Source: Rheinheimera sp. (GTDB lineage Bacteria; Pseudomonadota; Gammaproteobacteria; Enterobacterales; Alteromonadaceae). From it: 54,762 nucleotides of DNA. Made by a program: the position numbers and the translations under genes. Every line of letters starts with the position of its first letter. The first letter of the stretch is position 1. The notes beneath the pieces are model-generated. The model ran no database searches, had not been told where the DNA came from, and saw only the letters and a program-made list of their open reading frames with translations. Positions 42,839-52,679 of this stretch are shown piece after piece. The DNA is taken from contig SSFI01000126.1 of NCBI GenBank assembly GCA_008015325.1, forward strand, positions 1 through 54,762. The letters run 5' to 3'.

Positions 42839-44446
42839 ATGTCTGAGTTAGCTTTGTTATTCCCGACCGCCGCGCAAGTCGCTGCGGAGTTTCCGGCGCC
42901 GGTTTATCTGGCGCAGCGGCACTATCTGATTGATGGTGAGCTCTGCCATTGGTCCGGCGAGTTGGCGGAAGTGTTGAGTCCGGTGCAAATCCGCGATGAA
43001 ACCAGCGGAGACATCGCGCCGGCGCGGCTTGGCGCTACGCCACTGCTGGACAGTGCTGCGGCACTGACGGCACTGGATGCAGCGGTGCGCGCTTATGATT
43101 TGGGCCGTGGTGAATGGCCGACGATGCCGTTGCTGCAACGCATCCGCTATGTTGAACAATTCCTCGCCGCGATGGCGCAAAAGCGTGACGAAGTGGTGCG
43201 CTTACTGATGTGGGAAATTGGCAAAAATGCGGCAGATGCGGCGAAAGAATTTGACCGCACCTGTGACTACATCCGCGATACGATTCAGGCGTTGAAGCAA
43301 CAAGACCGTGCCGACAGCCATTTTATTACCGAGCAAGGTGTACTGGGCAAAATTCGCCGCGTGCCGCTCGGTGTCGCGCTCTGTATGGGGCCTTTTAACT
43401 ATCCGCTGAATGAAACCTTCACCACGTTGATCCCGGCGCTGATGATGGGCAATACCGTGGTGTTTAAGCCGGCGAAATACGGTGTGCTGTTGATTGAACC
43501 CTTGTTGGAAGCTTTTCGCGATTGTTTTCCGGCCGGTGTCATTAACGTGATTTATGGCCGGGGCCGTGAAACCGTCGGCGCATTGATGCAAAGCGGTAAA
43601 GTCGATGTGCTGGCCTTTATCGGCACCAACAAAGGTGCCAGTGATTTAAAACGGCTACATCCAAAACCACACCGGTTAAAAGCGGTGCTCGGCCTTGATG
43701 CGAAAAACCCGGCGATAGTGCTGCCTTGTGCAGACTTGCAAGCCAGCGCCAAAGAAATCATTGCCGGTGCTTTAGCCTTTAACGGTCAGCGCTGTACCGC
43801 GTTAAAAATCATTTTTGTACCACGGGCACAGGCTGCAGCTTTGTTGCCGCTGTTGGCAGCGCAGATCGACGCGTTAAAACTGGCGATGCCCTGGCAGGCC
43901 GGCGCGCAAATTACGCCATTGCCGGAGCCGGGTAAAACTGACGCGATGGCGGCTTTGATTGCTGATGCTCGCGATCACGGCGCGCAAGTGGTGAATCCCG
44001 GCGGCGGCGATTTTGCCGGCAGTCTGATGCGCCCGGCGCTGCTGTATCCGGTGTCACCGGCGATGCGGTTGTATCAGGAAGAGCAATTCGGGCCTTTAGT
44101 GCCGGTTGTGCCATATGACGATATTTCGGAAGTCATCGACTATGTCATTCACAGCAACTTCGGCCAGCAACTCAGTATTTTCGGCACCGATGGCCGCGCG
44201 ATAGGCCCATTAATTGATATGTTCGCCAATCAGGTGGGCCGCATCAATATCAACAGCCAGTGTCAGCGCAGCCCGGACAGTTTTCCGTTTACCGGCCGCA
44301 AAGATTCGGCGGAAGGCACTTTGTCGGTGCAGGACGCGTTGCATCAGTTTTCGATCCCAACTTTGGTCGCGACCAAAGGCAACGAAGCGGGCATTAATTT
44401 AGTGCGCGACAGTTATTTGGTCGTGAAGTTGAACTGTCACTTGTGA
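42839..44446 (+). CDS. gapN: GapN-like NADP-dependent glyceraldehyde-3-phosphate dehydrogenase
   Basis: 535 residues, aldehyde-dehydrogenase fold, the longer bacterial GapN type. Cofactor and active-site blocks: CMGPFNYPLNETFTTLIPAL, MGNTVVFKPAKYGVLLIEPL, FIGTNKGASDLKRLHPKPHR, LGLDAKNPAIVLP in place of ELGGKNP, and FNGQRCTALKIIFVP with the catalytic Cys. YQEEQFGPLVPVVPYDD is the usual late motif. It would oxidise the glyceraldehyde 3-phosphate from the KDPG aldolase to 3-phosphoglycerate with NADPH gain. The assignment depends partly on position 87 bases after kdgK; another aldehyde substrate is possible. Confidence 0.82.
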   Translation: MSELALLFPTAAQVAAEFPAPVYLAQRHYLIDGELCHWSGELAEVLSPVQIRDETSGDIAPARLGATPLLDSAAALTALDAAVRAYDLGRGEWPTMPLLQRIRYVEQFLAAMAQKRDEVVRLLMWEIGKNAADAAKEFDRTCDYIRDTIQALKQQDRADSHFITEQGVLGKIRRVPLGVALCMGPFNYPLNETFTTLIPALMMGNTVVFKPAKYGVLLIEPLLEAFRDCFPAGVINVIYGRGRETVGALMQSGKVDVLAFIGTNKGASDLKRLHPKPHRLKAVLGLDAKNPAIVLPCADLQASAKEIIAGALAFNGQRCTALKIIFVPRAQAAALLPLLAAQIDALKLAMPWQAGAQITPLPEPGKTDAMAALIADARDHGAQVVNPGGGDFAGSLMRPALLYPVSPAMRLYQEEQFGPLVPVVPYDDISEVIDYVIHSNFGQQLSIFGTDGRAIGPLIDMFANQVGRININSQCQRSPDSFPFTGRKDSAEGTLSVQDALHQFSIPTLVATKGNEAGINLVRDSYLVVKLNCHL

Positions 44447-44479
44447 AGATTTGACACAAAAAAACAACAAGGAATATAG

Positions 44480-46081
44480 ATGGATTTGCAAACTTTTTTT
44501 GCCACTTACTGGCAACTGCTATGTCTGATTCTGGCTACCGCCCTGGTGCTCAGTTATCTGGCCTGGATGAAGTGGGACAAAGTATCGTTGTGGTTTACTA
44601 ACTTGAAATACCGGATGCCATTGTTCGGCAAACTGAATAGTCTGGCCAAAGACGAGTCTAACGATGGTCGTTGGTTTAGTTCGGAAACAGTCGTCTGTGA
44701 AGATTACGCTGTACATTTTGAGCGTTATGAAGCCGATGGCGATTATTACGACCGTTGTAAAGAATATCTGGCGATTATGGGCGAATCAGGTCGCAGTGCC
44801 TTGTCCTGGTATCACTACGTCGGTCTGTTTGTCGTACTGGTACTCGAAGCCTGGGGGTTTAGTTACTCAATGGCAGGGTTCGTCAACCTGAACGCGAGTG
44901 AGAATACTGCGCAGATTATTGCCACTATTCTGGCTATTGCTTTCGCTGTGGTATTGGCCTTTATGACACACCGTATGGGGCATCAGATGTATGAAAATAG
45001 TCTGATCCGTCAAATCCGGAATTCTTACAACAGCGATCGCAATCCAGACAAGCCGGACAATCTGGATGTGGTACTCAGTGACCAAACTATTGAAAAATCT
45101 AATGATGAACAACAACCGGCTTATATGCGCCGGTTGGCAAGGATGAAGATAAACAAAGGTCGCGAATCCTACGGTTTTATCAAAGCAACTATCGCCTTCA
45201 TTTTAGTCATTGCGCTGATTATCACTGGGGTTCGTGTGATGGTACTGAAACAGGTGCAAGCACAGGATGCAATGTGTCTGAGCGGTCAGACCGCCAGTTC
45301 AGGGCAGTCATTTGAGGCGATGTATAGTGACGCAGCGTCAGCGCCACCAAGTGCTGTAGTAGAACAAGCGCGCGAAGCGGTTGATGAGGGCGAAAATGAA
45401 GTTTGCCAAGCAACGAAGATGGGCAGCTGGTTCACTTTCGGTATGCTTGCTATGTTGTTCTTGGTATTACAGGCTTTTGCCACCTGGGTTGCTTATGCAA
45501 CTGGTTTTGCCGGCAAAGAGTCATTGCTTGCCTGGGTTTCCGTGCGTCACCACAGTACTCGCCGCCAGTATGAGACTTTTGTGCGCCAGCAGCAGGATAT
45601 TATTGCGCGTCTTGCAGACCGTACACTGGCGACTCTGACATCTAAGATGAGCAAATCTCTGGCGCAGACAACCACCCGTAGCGACACCCAGCAGCTGATG
45701 CGGACGGCAAAAGATCGTACTTTCAGAGCTTATATCCTTCAAAAAGGCCGGGAGGAGTCAGTACGTGAAAATGAGCATGAGCAAACCAAAGTGCTGCGGA
45801 ATCAGCGTAACGAAGAGATAAGAGGCATACGTCAGCCCGCAGCTGAATCAGTGTCATCGGCGCCAAAAGTGGTAGAACAACAGATTAGTACCCCCACATC
45901 TGCCGCCGAAGCTGACGATGCTGCGATTGAAGCTCAACTGTTAGCAGAAGCGGAGCAGACCAAGTCAGACGCCGAACTGGAAGCTGAATTACTGGCCGAG
46001 GCTCGTGCCGTCGAAACTCCAGAGCAGCGGCGGGAGCGGATTCGACAAAAACTGATTTCAGAAGGAAAATTGTCCTCATGA
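44480..46081 (+). CDS. Unrecognised five-helix membrane protein with charged coiled tail
   Basis: 533 residues, no family recognised. Membrane helices near residues 7-28 (WQLLCLILATALVLSYLAWM), 107-130, 138-160 (IIATILAIAFAVVLAFMT), 228-250 (IAFILVIALIITGVRVMVL) and 315-340 (TFGMLAMLFLVLQAFATWV). A short outside loop with two Cys lies between the last two. About 190 residues follow in the cytoplasm, rich in charge, ending with two near-repeats (IEAQLLAEAEQ and LEAELLAEARA) and an RRERIRQKLISEGKL helix. Its stop overlaps the start of the next gene (ATGA). AAGGAATATAG precedes the ATG. Codon choice looks less GC-rich than the pectin genes, which hints at a separate origin. Confidence 0.6.
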   Translation: MDLQTFFATYWQLLCLILATALVLSYLAWMKWDKVSLWFTNLKYRMPLFGKLNSLAKDESNDGRWFSSETVVCEDYAVHFERYEADGDYYDRCKEYLAIMGESGRSALSWYHYVGLFVVLVLEAWGFSYSMAGFVNLNASENTAQIIATILAIAFAVVLAFMTHRMGHQMYENSLIRQIRNSYNSDRNPDKPDNLDVVLSDQTIEKSNDEQQPAYMRRLARMKINKGRESYGFIKATIAFILVIALIITGVRVMVLKQVQAQDAMCLSGQTASSGQSFEAMYSDAASAPPSAVVEQAREAVDEGENEVCQATKMGSWFTFGMLAMLFLVLQAFATWVAYATGFAGKESLLAWVSVRHHSTRRQYETFVRQQQDIIARLADRTLATLTSKMSKSLAQTTTRSDTQQLMRTAKDRTFRAYILQKGREESVRENEHEQTKVLRNQRNEEIRGIRQPAAESVSSAPKVVEQQISTPTSAAEADDAAIEAQLLAEAEQTKSDAELEAELLAEARAVETPEQRRERIRQKLISEGKLSS

Positions 46082-46908
46082 GAGCAATCCAGTTAAGTAT
46101 CCTCATAACCAGTTTTTGGCTGACAGGGCAAGCTGGGGCTGTGCAGCCGGGGGATGTGCCGAGTTGTTACGATGCACTGCAGCTGACTGATCACAAACCA
46201 GCTTCGGCTAGCCGTCACTTGGTTGTGATCGTCGACCAGACTGCGAGACTTGACGATGCTTTGAAAAAATCAGTGCACCAGCAGGTAGAACAGTTTGTCT
46301 CGCCGGGCGATCAGGTGCAGCTGGTTGCCTTCAGTGCTAATGCTCAAGGAAAATATACCGATCTGGTTTATAAAGGCTGGTTTGATAGTCCTCTGCCGGC
46401 AGATGTGCGTAACAGCATCGGAAAAATGACTTTGAACAAGTTTGATGCCTGTATCAAAGCTCAGGTTAAAGCAAAAGGCAAAATGCATCAGAAATTACGG
46501 GATGCCTTTGGAGACGGGACTACTGACTTTCCGAAAACGGAACTGATCGGCAGTATCTTACAGGTTGGTACTGAAGTGCTGGGCAGTATCGGTGAGGAAC
46601 GTAAAGTACTGTTGATTGTCAGTGATATGTTGGAAAACAGCAGTATCACCAGCTTTTATTCGAAGAACTCTGTGCGCAAAATTGATAGTACTGCAGAGCT
46701 GGCAAAGGTCAGCAAAGCTGGGCTTAGTGGCGATTTTGCAGGGGCTGATGTTTATGTGATTGGTGCTGGTTTTGTTGGTAACGGCATGGCTTACTCCTCA
46801 CAACAGGCATTGGGCAGCCTGGAGAGTTTCTGGCGTGCGCTGATCGAACATCACAGTGGTCAGTTAAAACAATTTGGTAAACCTCAACTGTTAAGCCCAA
46901 TGCAATAG
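46078..46908 (+). CDS. Exported vWA-like protein, partner of the preceding membrane protein
   Basis: 276 residues with signal peptide (LSILITSFWLTGQAGAVQPG). The mature part follows a von Willebrand A order: HLVVIVDQTARLDDALKKSV (where a MIDAS DxSxS would be, but DQTAR lacks the serines), FVSPGDQVQLVAFSANAQGK, TTDFPKTELIGSILQVGTEV and RKVLLIVSDMLENSSITSFY, then GADVYVIGAGFVGNG. The metal site looks degenerate, so it may be a structural rather than ion-binding vWA. Probably periplasmic and acting with the membrane protein; no function known to me. A hairpin follows the stop. Confidence 0.6.
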   Translation: MRAIQLSILITSFWLTGQAGAVQPGDVPSCYDALQLTDHKPASASRHLVVIVDQTARLDDALKKSVHQQVEQFVSPGDQVQLVAFSANAQGKYTDLVYKGWFDSPLPADVRNSIGKMTLNKFDACIKAQVKAKGKMHQKLRDAFGDGTTDFPKTELIGSILQVGTEVLGSIGEERKVLLIVSDMLENSSITSFYSKNSVRKIDSTAELAKVSKAGLSGDFAGADVYVIGAGFVGNGMAYSSQQALGSLESFWRALIEHHSGQLKQFGKPQLLSPMQ

Positions 46909-46935
46909 CAGTTGTTAATTTACCGCCAGGAAAAG

Positions 46936-46965
46936 CAGGAGGCGGGACCTGTTCCCGCCATCCTG
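46936..46965. terminator. Hairpin between the two-gene module and the LysR gene
   Basis: CAGGAGGCGGGA pairs with TCCCGCCATCCTG with one bulge, between convergent genes, about 28 bases after the vWA-like stop. Possible bidirectional terminator without a strong T run. Confidence 0.5.
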
Positions 46966-47007
46966 TCAAATCAAGATGAGGCACAGTTTTGTGCACGTCG
47001 GAGTATT

Positions 47008-47862
47008 TCACCCCCGGCTTTGTTGACTTACCCCCCGCGCTGCAATCTCACATAACAGTTTCACCGCCCGCTGATGCTGCTGGTTTTTATCAAAAGCCAG
47101 CACCAGTTCGCGGGTTAGTTGCGGGCCCTGAATGGCGCGGTATTGCAGATCGGGGCGGAATTTCTGCATTTCAAAATCCGGCAACAAAGCACAGCCAATG
47201 CCGGCGCCGACCAGGCCTATGGCGTATTCGATGGTATGAATATTGGCGCGAATTTGCGGCTTGATATTGGCTTTACTGAGCGCCAGCGCGACCTGGTCCC
47301 AGGCTTCGCAGGGCGTGCGTTTAATCAGCGGTAACTTCTTAAAATCAGTCAGTTGGATCTCGGCTTGCGTGCACAACGGATGCTGCGCCGGCAGCGCCAG
47401 CAGATAAGAATCGGTCCAAAGCGGTTGATATAACTCGCCGGCTTTGAGTTGGCGGATGTTGATAATACGCGCATCGCAAGGCTCGTCGGGTTCCACCAGA
47501 TGCAGCTCGAGGCCGGGCAGCTGGCTGTTAAAATCCTTCAGCAGCTGGCTCATCCGTTCGACACCCAGCGCTTTGACTAACCCCAACCGAAATTGCAGCC
47601 GCTTGGCAGGCTTATTAAAAGACGCCTGCAGCGCCTGCATTTGACTGAGTAACTGACAAGCCTGCACATACAATCGTTCAGCATCCTCCGTCGGTTGTAC
47701 TCCTTTGGGCAGGCGGATAAACAAAACAGTGCCGAGTTGCTGTTCCAGCTGCTGCAGCGCACTGGACACCGACGGCTGGGCAATATCCAGCTGGCGCGCT
47801 GCCGCACTGATGCTACGCTGCTCATAAACCGCGACAAAATAAGCCAGCTGACGTGTATCCAT
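47008..47862 (-). CDS. LysR-family regulator, probable regulator of gcdH
   Basis: 284 residues. HTH: MDTRQLAYFVAVYEQRSISA, ARQLDIAQPSVSSALQQLEQ, LFIRLPKGVQPTEDAERLY. The effector domain is of the type with ALPAQHPLCTQAEIQLTDF and GIGCALLPDFEMQK. It is divergent from glutaryl-CoA dehydrogenase with 126 bases between the starts, the GcdR-like arrangement, so it likely controls that operon in response to glutarate or a related acid. A near-palindrome overlaps its own start. Confidence 0.85.
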   Translation of the reverse strand: MDTRQLAYFVAVYEQRSISAAARQLDIAQPSVSSALQQLEQQLGTVLFIRLPKGVQPTEDAERLYVQACQLLSQMQALQASFNKPAKRLQFRLGLVKALGVERMSQLLKDFNSQLPGLELHLVEPDEPCDARIINIRQLKAGELYQPLWTDSYLLALPAQHPLCTQAEIQLTDFKKLPLIKRTPCEAWDQVALALSKANIKPQIRANIHTIEYAIGLVGAGIGCALLPDFEMQKFRPDLQYRAIQGPQLTRELVLAFDKNQQHQRAVKLLCEIAARGVSQQSRG

Positions 47863-47875
47863 AGGGAATTCCTAT
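47861..47875. promoter_or_regulatory. Near-palindrome in the LysR/gcdH intergenic region
   Basis: ATAGGGAATTCCTAT, symmetric apart from the centre, directly upstream of the regulator start; a second TATAG..CTATA pair follows to 47897. Plausible LysR autoregulatory and activation site. Confidence 0.4.
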
Positions 47876-47988
47876 AGGTGTGACAGTTTCTATATGATTT
47901 AACTTTAAACCCGCCGTCAATAAGATGGCAATCAACATCTTAGTGTCGGCGCCAAATCGCTGCCGACGCCAGCACCGGAGCCTTTCTG

Positions 47989-49164
<1,176 letters not shown>

Positions 49165-49199
49165 GTTTGAGAAAGACTGAGCGGCTATGCGGAAGCAGT

Positions 49200-49292
49200 C
49201 GACCACTTGGAAACGCAGACTCGCCGTGAACCCATCCATGGGGGCTCCTCTGCGGCGTCCCTGCCGCAGAGGGTCTGCTTATCCCAAGTCGT
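49200..49292. repeat. Fold-back element between gcdH and the E1 gene
   Basis: Outer arms GACCACTTGGAAACGCAGAC (49201-49220) and, read backwards, the matching segment near 49272-49292 pair imperfectly; inside, CTCTGCGGC (49248-49256) and GCCGCAGAG (49263-49271) pair perfectly, with CCATCCATGGGGG in the left flank. It resembles the dispersed CATCCATGG...CGGCATCC palindromes of gammaproteobacteria. It splits what is otherwise one operon. Confidence 0.6.
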
Positions 49293-49372
49293 CGCCTGCT
49301 CGTCCGGCCATGGGGCAGCATCACTAATGGCACGCCTGAGTGAAGAATTAAAAATAAAACCAAGGACTTCCG

Positions 49373-51571
49373 ATGAGCCAGCAAGAATTCCATCCCTGGG
49401 CTTTAAGCTACATCCAGCGCGTGCGTGACGGCCGCCTGCCAACCCCTGTCTCCGGCGCCGACAATCTGCCCACGCCAGTGCTGGCACAGATCTTTCAGTC
49501 GATGCTGCAAAGCCGGTTGCTGGATTTACGCTCGCGGCTGCTGCAGGCCAAAGGCCAGAGTTTTTACACCATAGGCTCAAGCGGCCACGAAGCCAATGCC
49601 GTGGTGGCTCATGTGCTAAACCGCACAGATCCGGCGTTTTTGCACTATCGCAGCGGTGCCTTTTTTATCGAGCGCAGCAAGCAATTAAACGGCAGCACGC
49701 CGTTGTACGACATGCTGCTGAGCTTCGCCGCCTCCAGCGACGACCCAATCTCCGGCGGCCGTCATAAGGTGTTAGGCAGCTTGCCGCTTTGTGTGCCGCC
49801 GCAAACCTCGACCATTGCCTCGCATTTACCCAAAGCCGTCGCCACCGGTTTTGCCATCGATTTATCCGAGCGCTTAGGCATCGATGGCAACTGGCCGCAT
49901 GGCGCCATTGCGGTGTGTAGTTTTGGCGATGCCTCGGCCAACCATTCCACCGCACAGGGCGCCATTAATGCCGCTTGCTGGGCGGACTACCAGCATGTGC
50001 CGGTGCCGGTACTGTTTTTGTGTGAAGACAATGGCTTAGGTATTTCGACGCCAACGCCGTGCGGCTGGATAGCACATAGCCTGTCGCCGCATATGCAGAC
50101 TTTTACCGCTGATTCACGCGATTTGGGCAACGTGTATAGCGCGGCGCAGGCGGCGGTCGAGTTTGTCCGCAGCAAACGCAAACCGGCGTTGCTGCATTTA
50201 AAAACTTACCGATTGTTTGGCCATGCCGGTGCCGACGCTGAAGTGGCGTATCGGAAAAAAGAACAAATTGAAGGCGAACTGGAGCAAGACCCGCTGCTGT
50301 ACGCGACTGCGTTATTACTGAGCCGCGGCGTCGAAACTGCAGCGCAGCTGGCGGCGCAGATTGAACATTTAGACCAGCAAATCGCCCGCGTCGCGTTTGA
50401 AGCGACGCAAAGACCCAAACTGCCGGATGCGGCTTCCGTGATGAAATCCATTGTGCCGCCGCCAAGTGGCAAACCAGCGCTGCCTTTGGCTGAGCGCAGC
50501 ACGGTGCTTGGCTTTGACAAACATAACCTCGGCAAGCCGCAGCATATGGCCAAGCTCATTAACTGGACGCTGCATGAAATTTTCGCCCGTTACCCAACCG
50601 CCGTGATGATGGGCGAAGACGTTGGCAAAAAAGGCGGCGTGTATGGCGTCACGCAGCAATTAGTGCAGCAATATGGCCCGAACCGCGTCATTAACACGCT
50701 GTTAGACGAGCAAAGTATTTTGGGCCTTGGGATCGGAGCGGCGCAGCAAGGCTTACTGGCGCTGCCGGAAATTCAGTTCCTGGCTTATGTGCATAACGCC
50801 GAAGACCAAATCCGCGGCGAAGCGGCGACGCTGCCGTTTTTCTCCAACGGCCAGTATCAAAACCCGATGGTGGTGCGTATCGCCGGCCTGGCTTATCAGC
50901 GCGGTTTTGGCGGCCATTTCCACAACGACAACAGCTTTGCCGTGTTCCGCGACATTCCGGGCCTGTTGCTGATTTGCCCGTCGAATGGCGCAGACGCCGC
51001 GTTATTGCTGCGCCAGGCGGTCGAGCTGGCCTATCGCGACAACCGTTTAATCGTGTTTTTAGAGCCGATTGCGCTGTATATGACACGCGATTTACATGAG
51101 CCGGGCGACAACGGCTGGACCTTTGAATTACCTGCGCCGGATGCAGCATTGCCAGAATTTGGTACGCCGGCGGTAGTCGAAGCCGATGGTTCTGGTCAGA
51201 CAGACATAGTGATTGTCAGCTACGCCAACGGCTTTTACCTGTCGCGTCAGGCGCAACAACTGCTGGCGGCACAGGGCATCCGCGCCCGCGTGCTGGATAT
51301 CCGTTATTTAGTGCCGCTGCATGCGGACAAAATCGCCGCTGCCATCGGCGATTGCCGCAAAGTGCTGATTGTTGATGAATGCCGCAAACGCGGTAGCCTC
51401 AGCGAAGAGTTATTCACCGCACTGCACGAGCTCAAGCCAAACCACTATCACATCAGCCGGCTCTGCGCCGAAGACAGTTTTATCCCGCTTGGCGCCGCGG
51501 CTTATCACGTGTTGCCGTCGAAAGGTGCCATTGTTGAGGCCGCGTTAATGTTGCATGGAGCAGAAAAATGA
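49373..51571 (+). CDS. Fused alpha/beta E1 component of a 2-oxoacid dehydrogenase
   Basis: 732 residues. The N-terminal half is E1-alpha (YTIGSSGHEANAVVAHVL, LHYRSGAFFIERSKQL, the TPP motif CSFGDASANHSTAQGAINAA, LCEDNGLGISTPTP); the C-terminal half from about residue 395 is E1-beta (IFARYPTAVMMGEDVGKKGG, YGVTQQLVQQYGPNRVINTL, QIRGEAATLPFFSNGQYQNP, VLDIRYLVPLHADKIAAAIG). This is the branched-chain/acetoin class. A fused E1 would decarboxylate a 2-oxoacid with TPP and pass the acyl group to an E2 not seen here. Behind gcdH a substrate such as 2-oxoadipate is plausible but unproven. Stop overlaps the next start (ATGA). Confidence 0.88.
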   Translation: MSQQEFHPWALSYIQRVRDGRLPTPVSGADNLPTPVLAQIFQSMLQSRLLDLRSRLLQAKGQSFYTIGSSGHEANAVVAHVLNRTDPAFLHYRSGAFFIERSKQLNGSTPLYDMLLSFAASSDDPISGGRHKVLGSLPLCVPPQTSTIASHLPKAVATGFAIDLSERLGIDGNWPHGAIAVCSFGDASANHSTAQGAINAACWADYQHVPVPVLFLCEDNGLGISTPTPCGWIAHSLSPHMQTFTADSRDLGNVYSAAQAAVEFVRSKRKPALLHLKTYRLFGHAGADAEVAYRKKEQIEGELEQDPLLYATALLLSRGVETAAQLAAQIEHLDQQIARVAFEATQRPKLPDAASVMKSIVPPPSGKPALPLAERSTVLGFDKHNLGKPQHMAKLINWTLHEIFARYPTAVMMGEDVGKKGGVYGVTQQLVQQYGPNRVINTLLDEQSILGLGIGAAQQGLLALPEIQFLAYVHNAEDQIRGEAATLPFFSNGQYQNPMVVRIAGLAYQRGFGGHFHNDNSFAVFRDIPGLLLICPSNGADAALLLRQAVELAYRDNRLIVFLEPIALYMTRDLHEPGDNGWTFELPAPDAALPEFGTPAVVEADGSGQTDIVIVSYANGFYLSRQAQQLLAAQGIRARVLDIRYLVPLHADKIAAAIGDCRKVLIVDECRKRGSLSEELFTALHELKPNHYHISRLCAEDSFIPLGAAAYHVLPSKGAIVEAALMLHGAEK

Positions 51572-52569
51572 GCAAAAAAACTGCCGTGGTGATTTGCCCG
51601 GGCCGGGGCACTTATCAGAAAAACGAATTTGGCTGCTTAAAGCCGTTTTACGACAGCGCGCTATTAAATCAAATCGACCGGGTGCGGGCGCAACTGGGGC
51701 TGGAAACCGTGTCCGCGCTCGACAGCGCCGACAAATACTTGCCAGCGCGTCATCAGTTACCGGTCAATAACGCCGCGCTGATTTATGCCGCTGGCCTGTG
51801 CCAGTTCAACGCCATCAACCCGGATGAGTACGAAGTGGTGGCCGTCACCGGCAATTCGATGGGCTGGTACACGGCGCTGAGCTGTGCCGGCGTGTGGGAT
51901 GTCGACAGCGGCACTGAGATCATGTCGGCAATGGCGGGCCTAACCGCCAACTGCAAAGGCATTAACGGCGATACCGGCGGCCAGCTGATTTATCCGGTAC
52001 TGAACGAACATTGGCAACCCGACGCGACGCGGCTGGCTGCCGTGGCTGCAGCGCTGAACATCCCCGGCATGTACCGCTCTATTCAATATGGCGGTTATGC
52101 GGTGCTGTCCGGCACCACACCGGCGGTGAAGCAGGCGTTGGCGCAATTACCGCCGGTCGACGAACGCTTCCCGATGCAACTGGCCGGCCACAGCGCTTTT
52201 CACAGCCCGCTGATGCAGGACGCGTCGGATCAGGCATTAGCACGTTTTTCCGCGGAGTATTTTAATCAGCCGAAACTGCCGCTGATTGACGGCCAGGGCC
52301 ATATCTGGCCGGATTTGCCGGTGAACCCGGAGCTGCTGCGGTACTACACCTTCCAAAGCCAGGTCAGCAGCGACTATGACTTTAAAACCGCAGTGCAAGT
52401 AGCAGTACGCGAATTTGCACCAGACCAGCTGATTTTGCTCGGCCCCGGCACCGCACTCGGCGGCGCCGTGGCGCAAAGCCTGATTGAAATCAACTGGCAC
52501 TGTTTGAGCTGCAAAGCCGACTTCACCGCTTTACAGGCCAGCGATTCACCGTTTTTACTGCAGTTGTAG
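51568..52569 (+). CDS. FabD-like acyltransferase (ACP malonyltransferase family)
   Basis: 333 residues. The acyltransferase fold is shown by VVICPGRGTYQKNEFG at the start, VVAVTGNSMGWYTALSCAGV with the nucleophile Ser in GNSMG (GHSxG in FabD), MQLAGHSAFHSPLMQDASDQ with the catalytic His, and LILLGPGTALGGAVAQSL at the end. Asn replacing His before the nucleophile and the setting apart from fab genes argue against a housekeeping FabD. It may move an acyl group for the gcdH/E1 pathway. Translationally coupled to the E1 gene. Confidence 0.8.
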   Translation: MSKKTAVVICPGRGTYQKNEFGCLKPFYDSALLNQIDRVRAQLGLETVSALDSADKYLPARHQLPVNNAALIYAAGLCQFNAINPDEYEVVAVTGNSMGWYTALSCAGVWDVDSGTEIMSAMAGLTANCKGINGDTGGQLIYPVLNEHWQPDATRLAAVAAALNIPGMYRSIQYGGYAVLSGTTPAVKQALAQLPPVDERFPMQLAGHSAFHSPLMQDASDQALARFSAEYFNQPKLPLIDGQGHIWPDLPVNPELLRYYTFQSQVSSDYDFKTAVQVAVREFAPDQLILLGPGTALGGAVAQSLIEINWHCLSCKADFTALQASDSPFLLQL

Positions 52570-52576
52570 TGGGGGA

Positions 52577-52603
52577 GCCTACGGTCTTGAACGGACCGTA
52601 GGC
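52577..52603 (+). terminator. Hairpin ending the gcdH-E1-acyltransferase operon
   Basis: GCCTACGGTC (52577-52586) and GACCGTAGGC (52594-52603) are perfect complements with a 7-base loop, 8 bases after the stop. No T run. Also faces the end of the integrase gene. Confidence 0.5.
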
Positions 52604-52617
52604 AGCGCGTAGGTGCC

Positions 52618-52672
52618 GGGTAGGTACGCGCAAGCGAAGCGCCGCCGTACGTCACACGCCGTACGCCTACCC
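52618..52672. repeat. Imperfect palindrome next to the 3' end of intI
   Basis: GGGTAGG (52618-52624) pairs with CCTACCC (52666-52672) and TACG with CGTA inside; the middle is CG-rich. REP-like, lies between the two convergent genes just beside the integrase stop. Confidence 0.45.
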
Positions 52673-52679
52673 ATCCAAA

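Noticed and set aside
51568..52569. Housekeeping FabD
   Set aside because: The nucleophile motif differs (GNSMG), no fab genes are adjacent, and it is coupled to the E1 gene, so a fatty-acid synthesis role is not supported.
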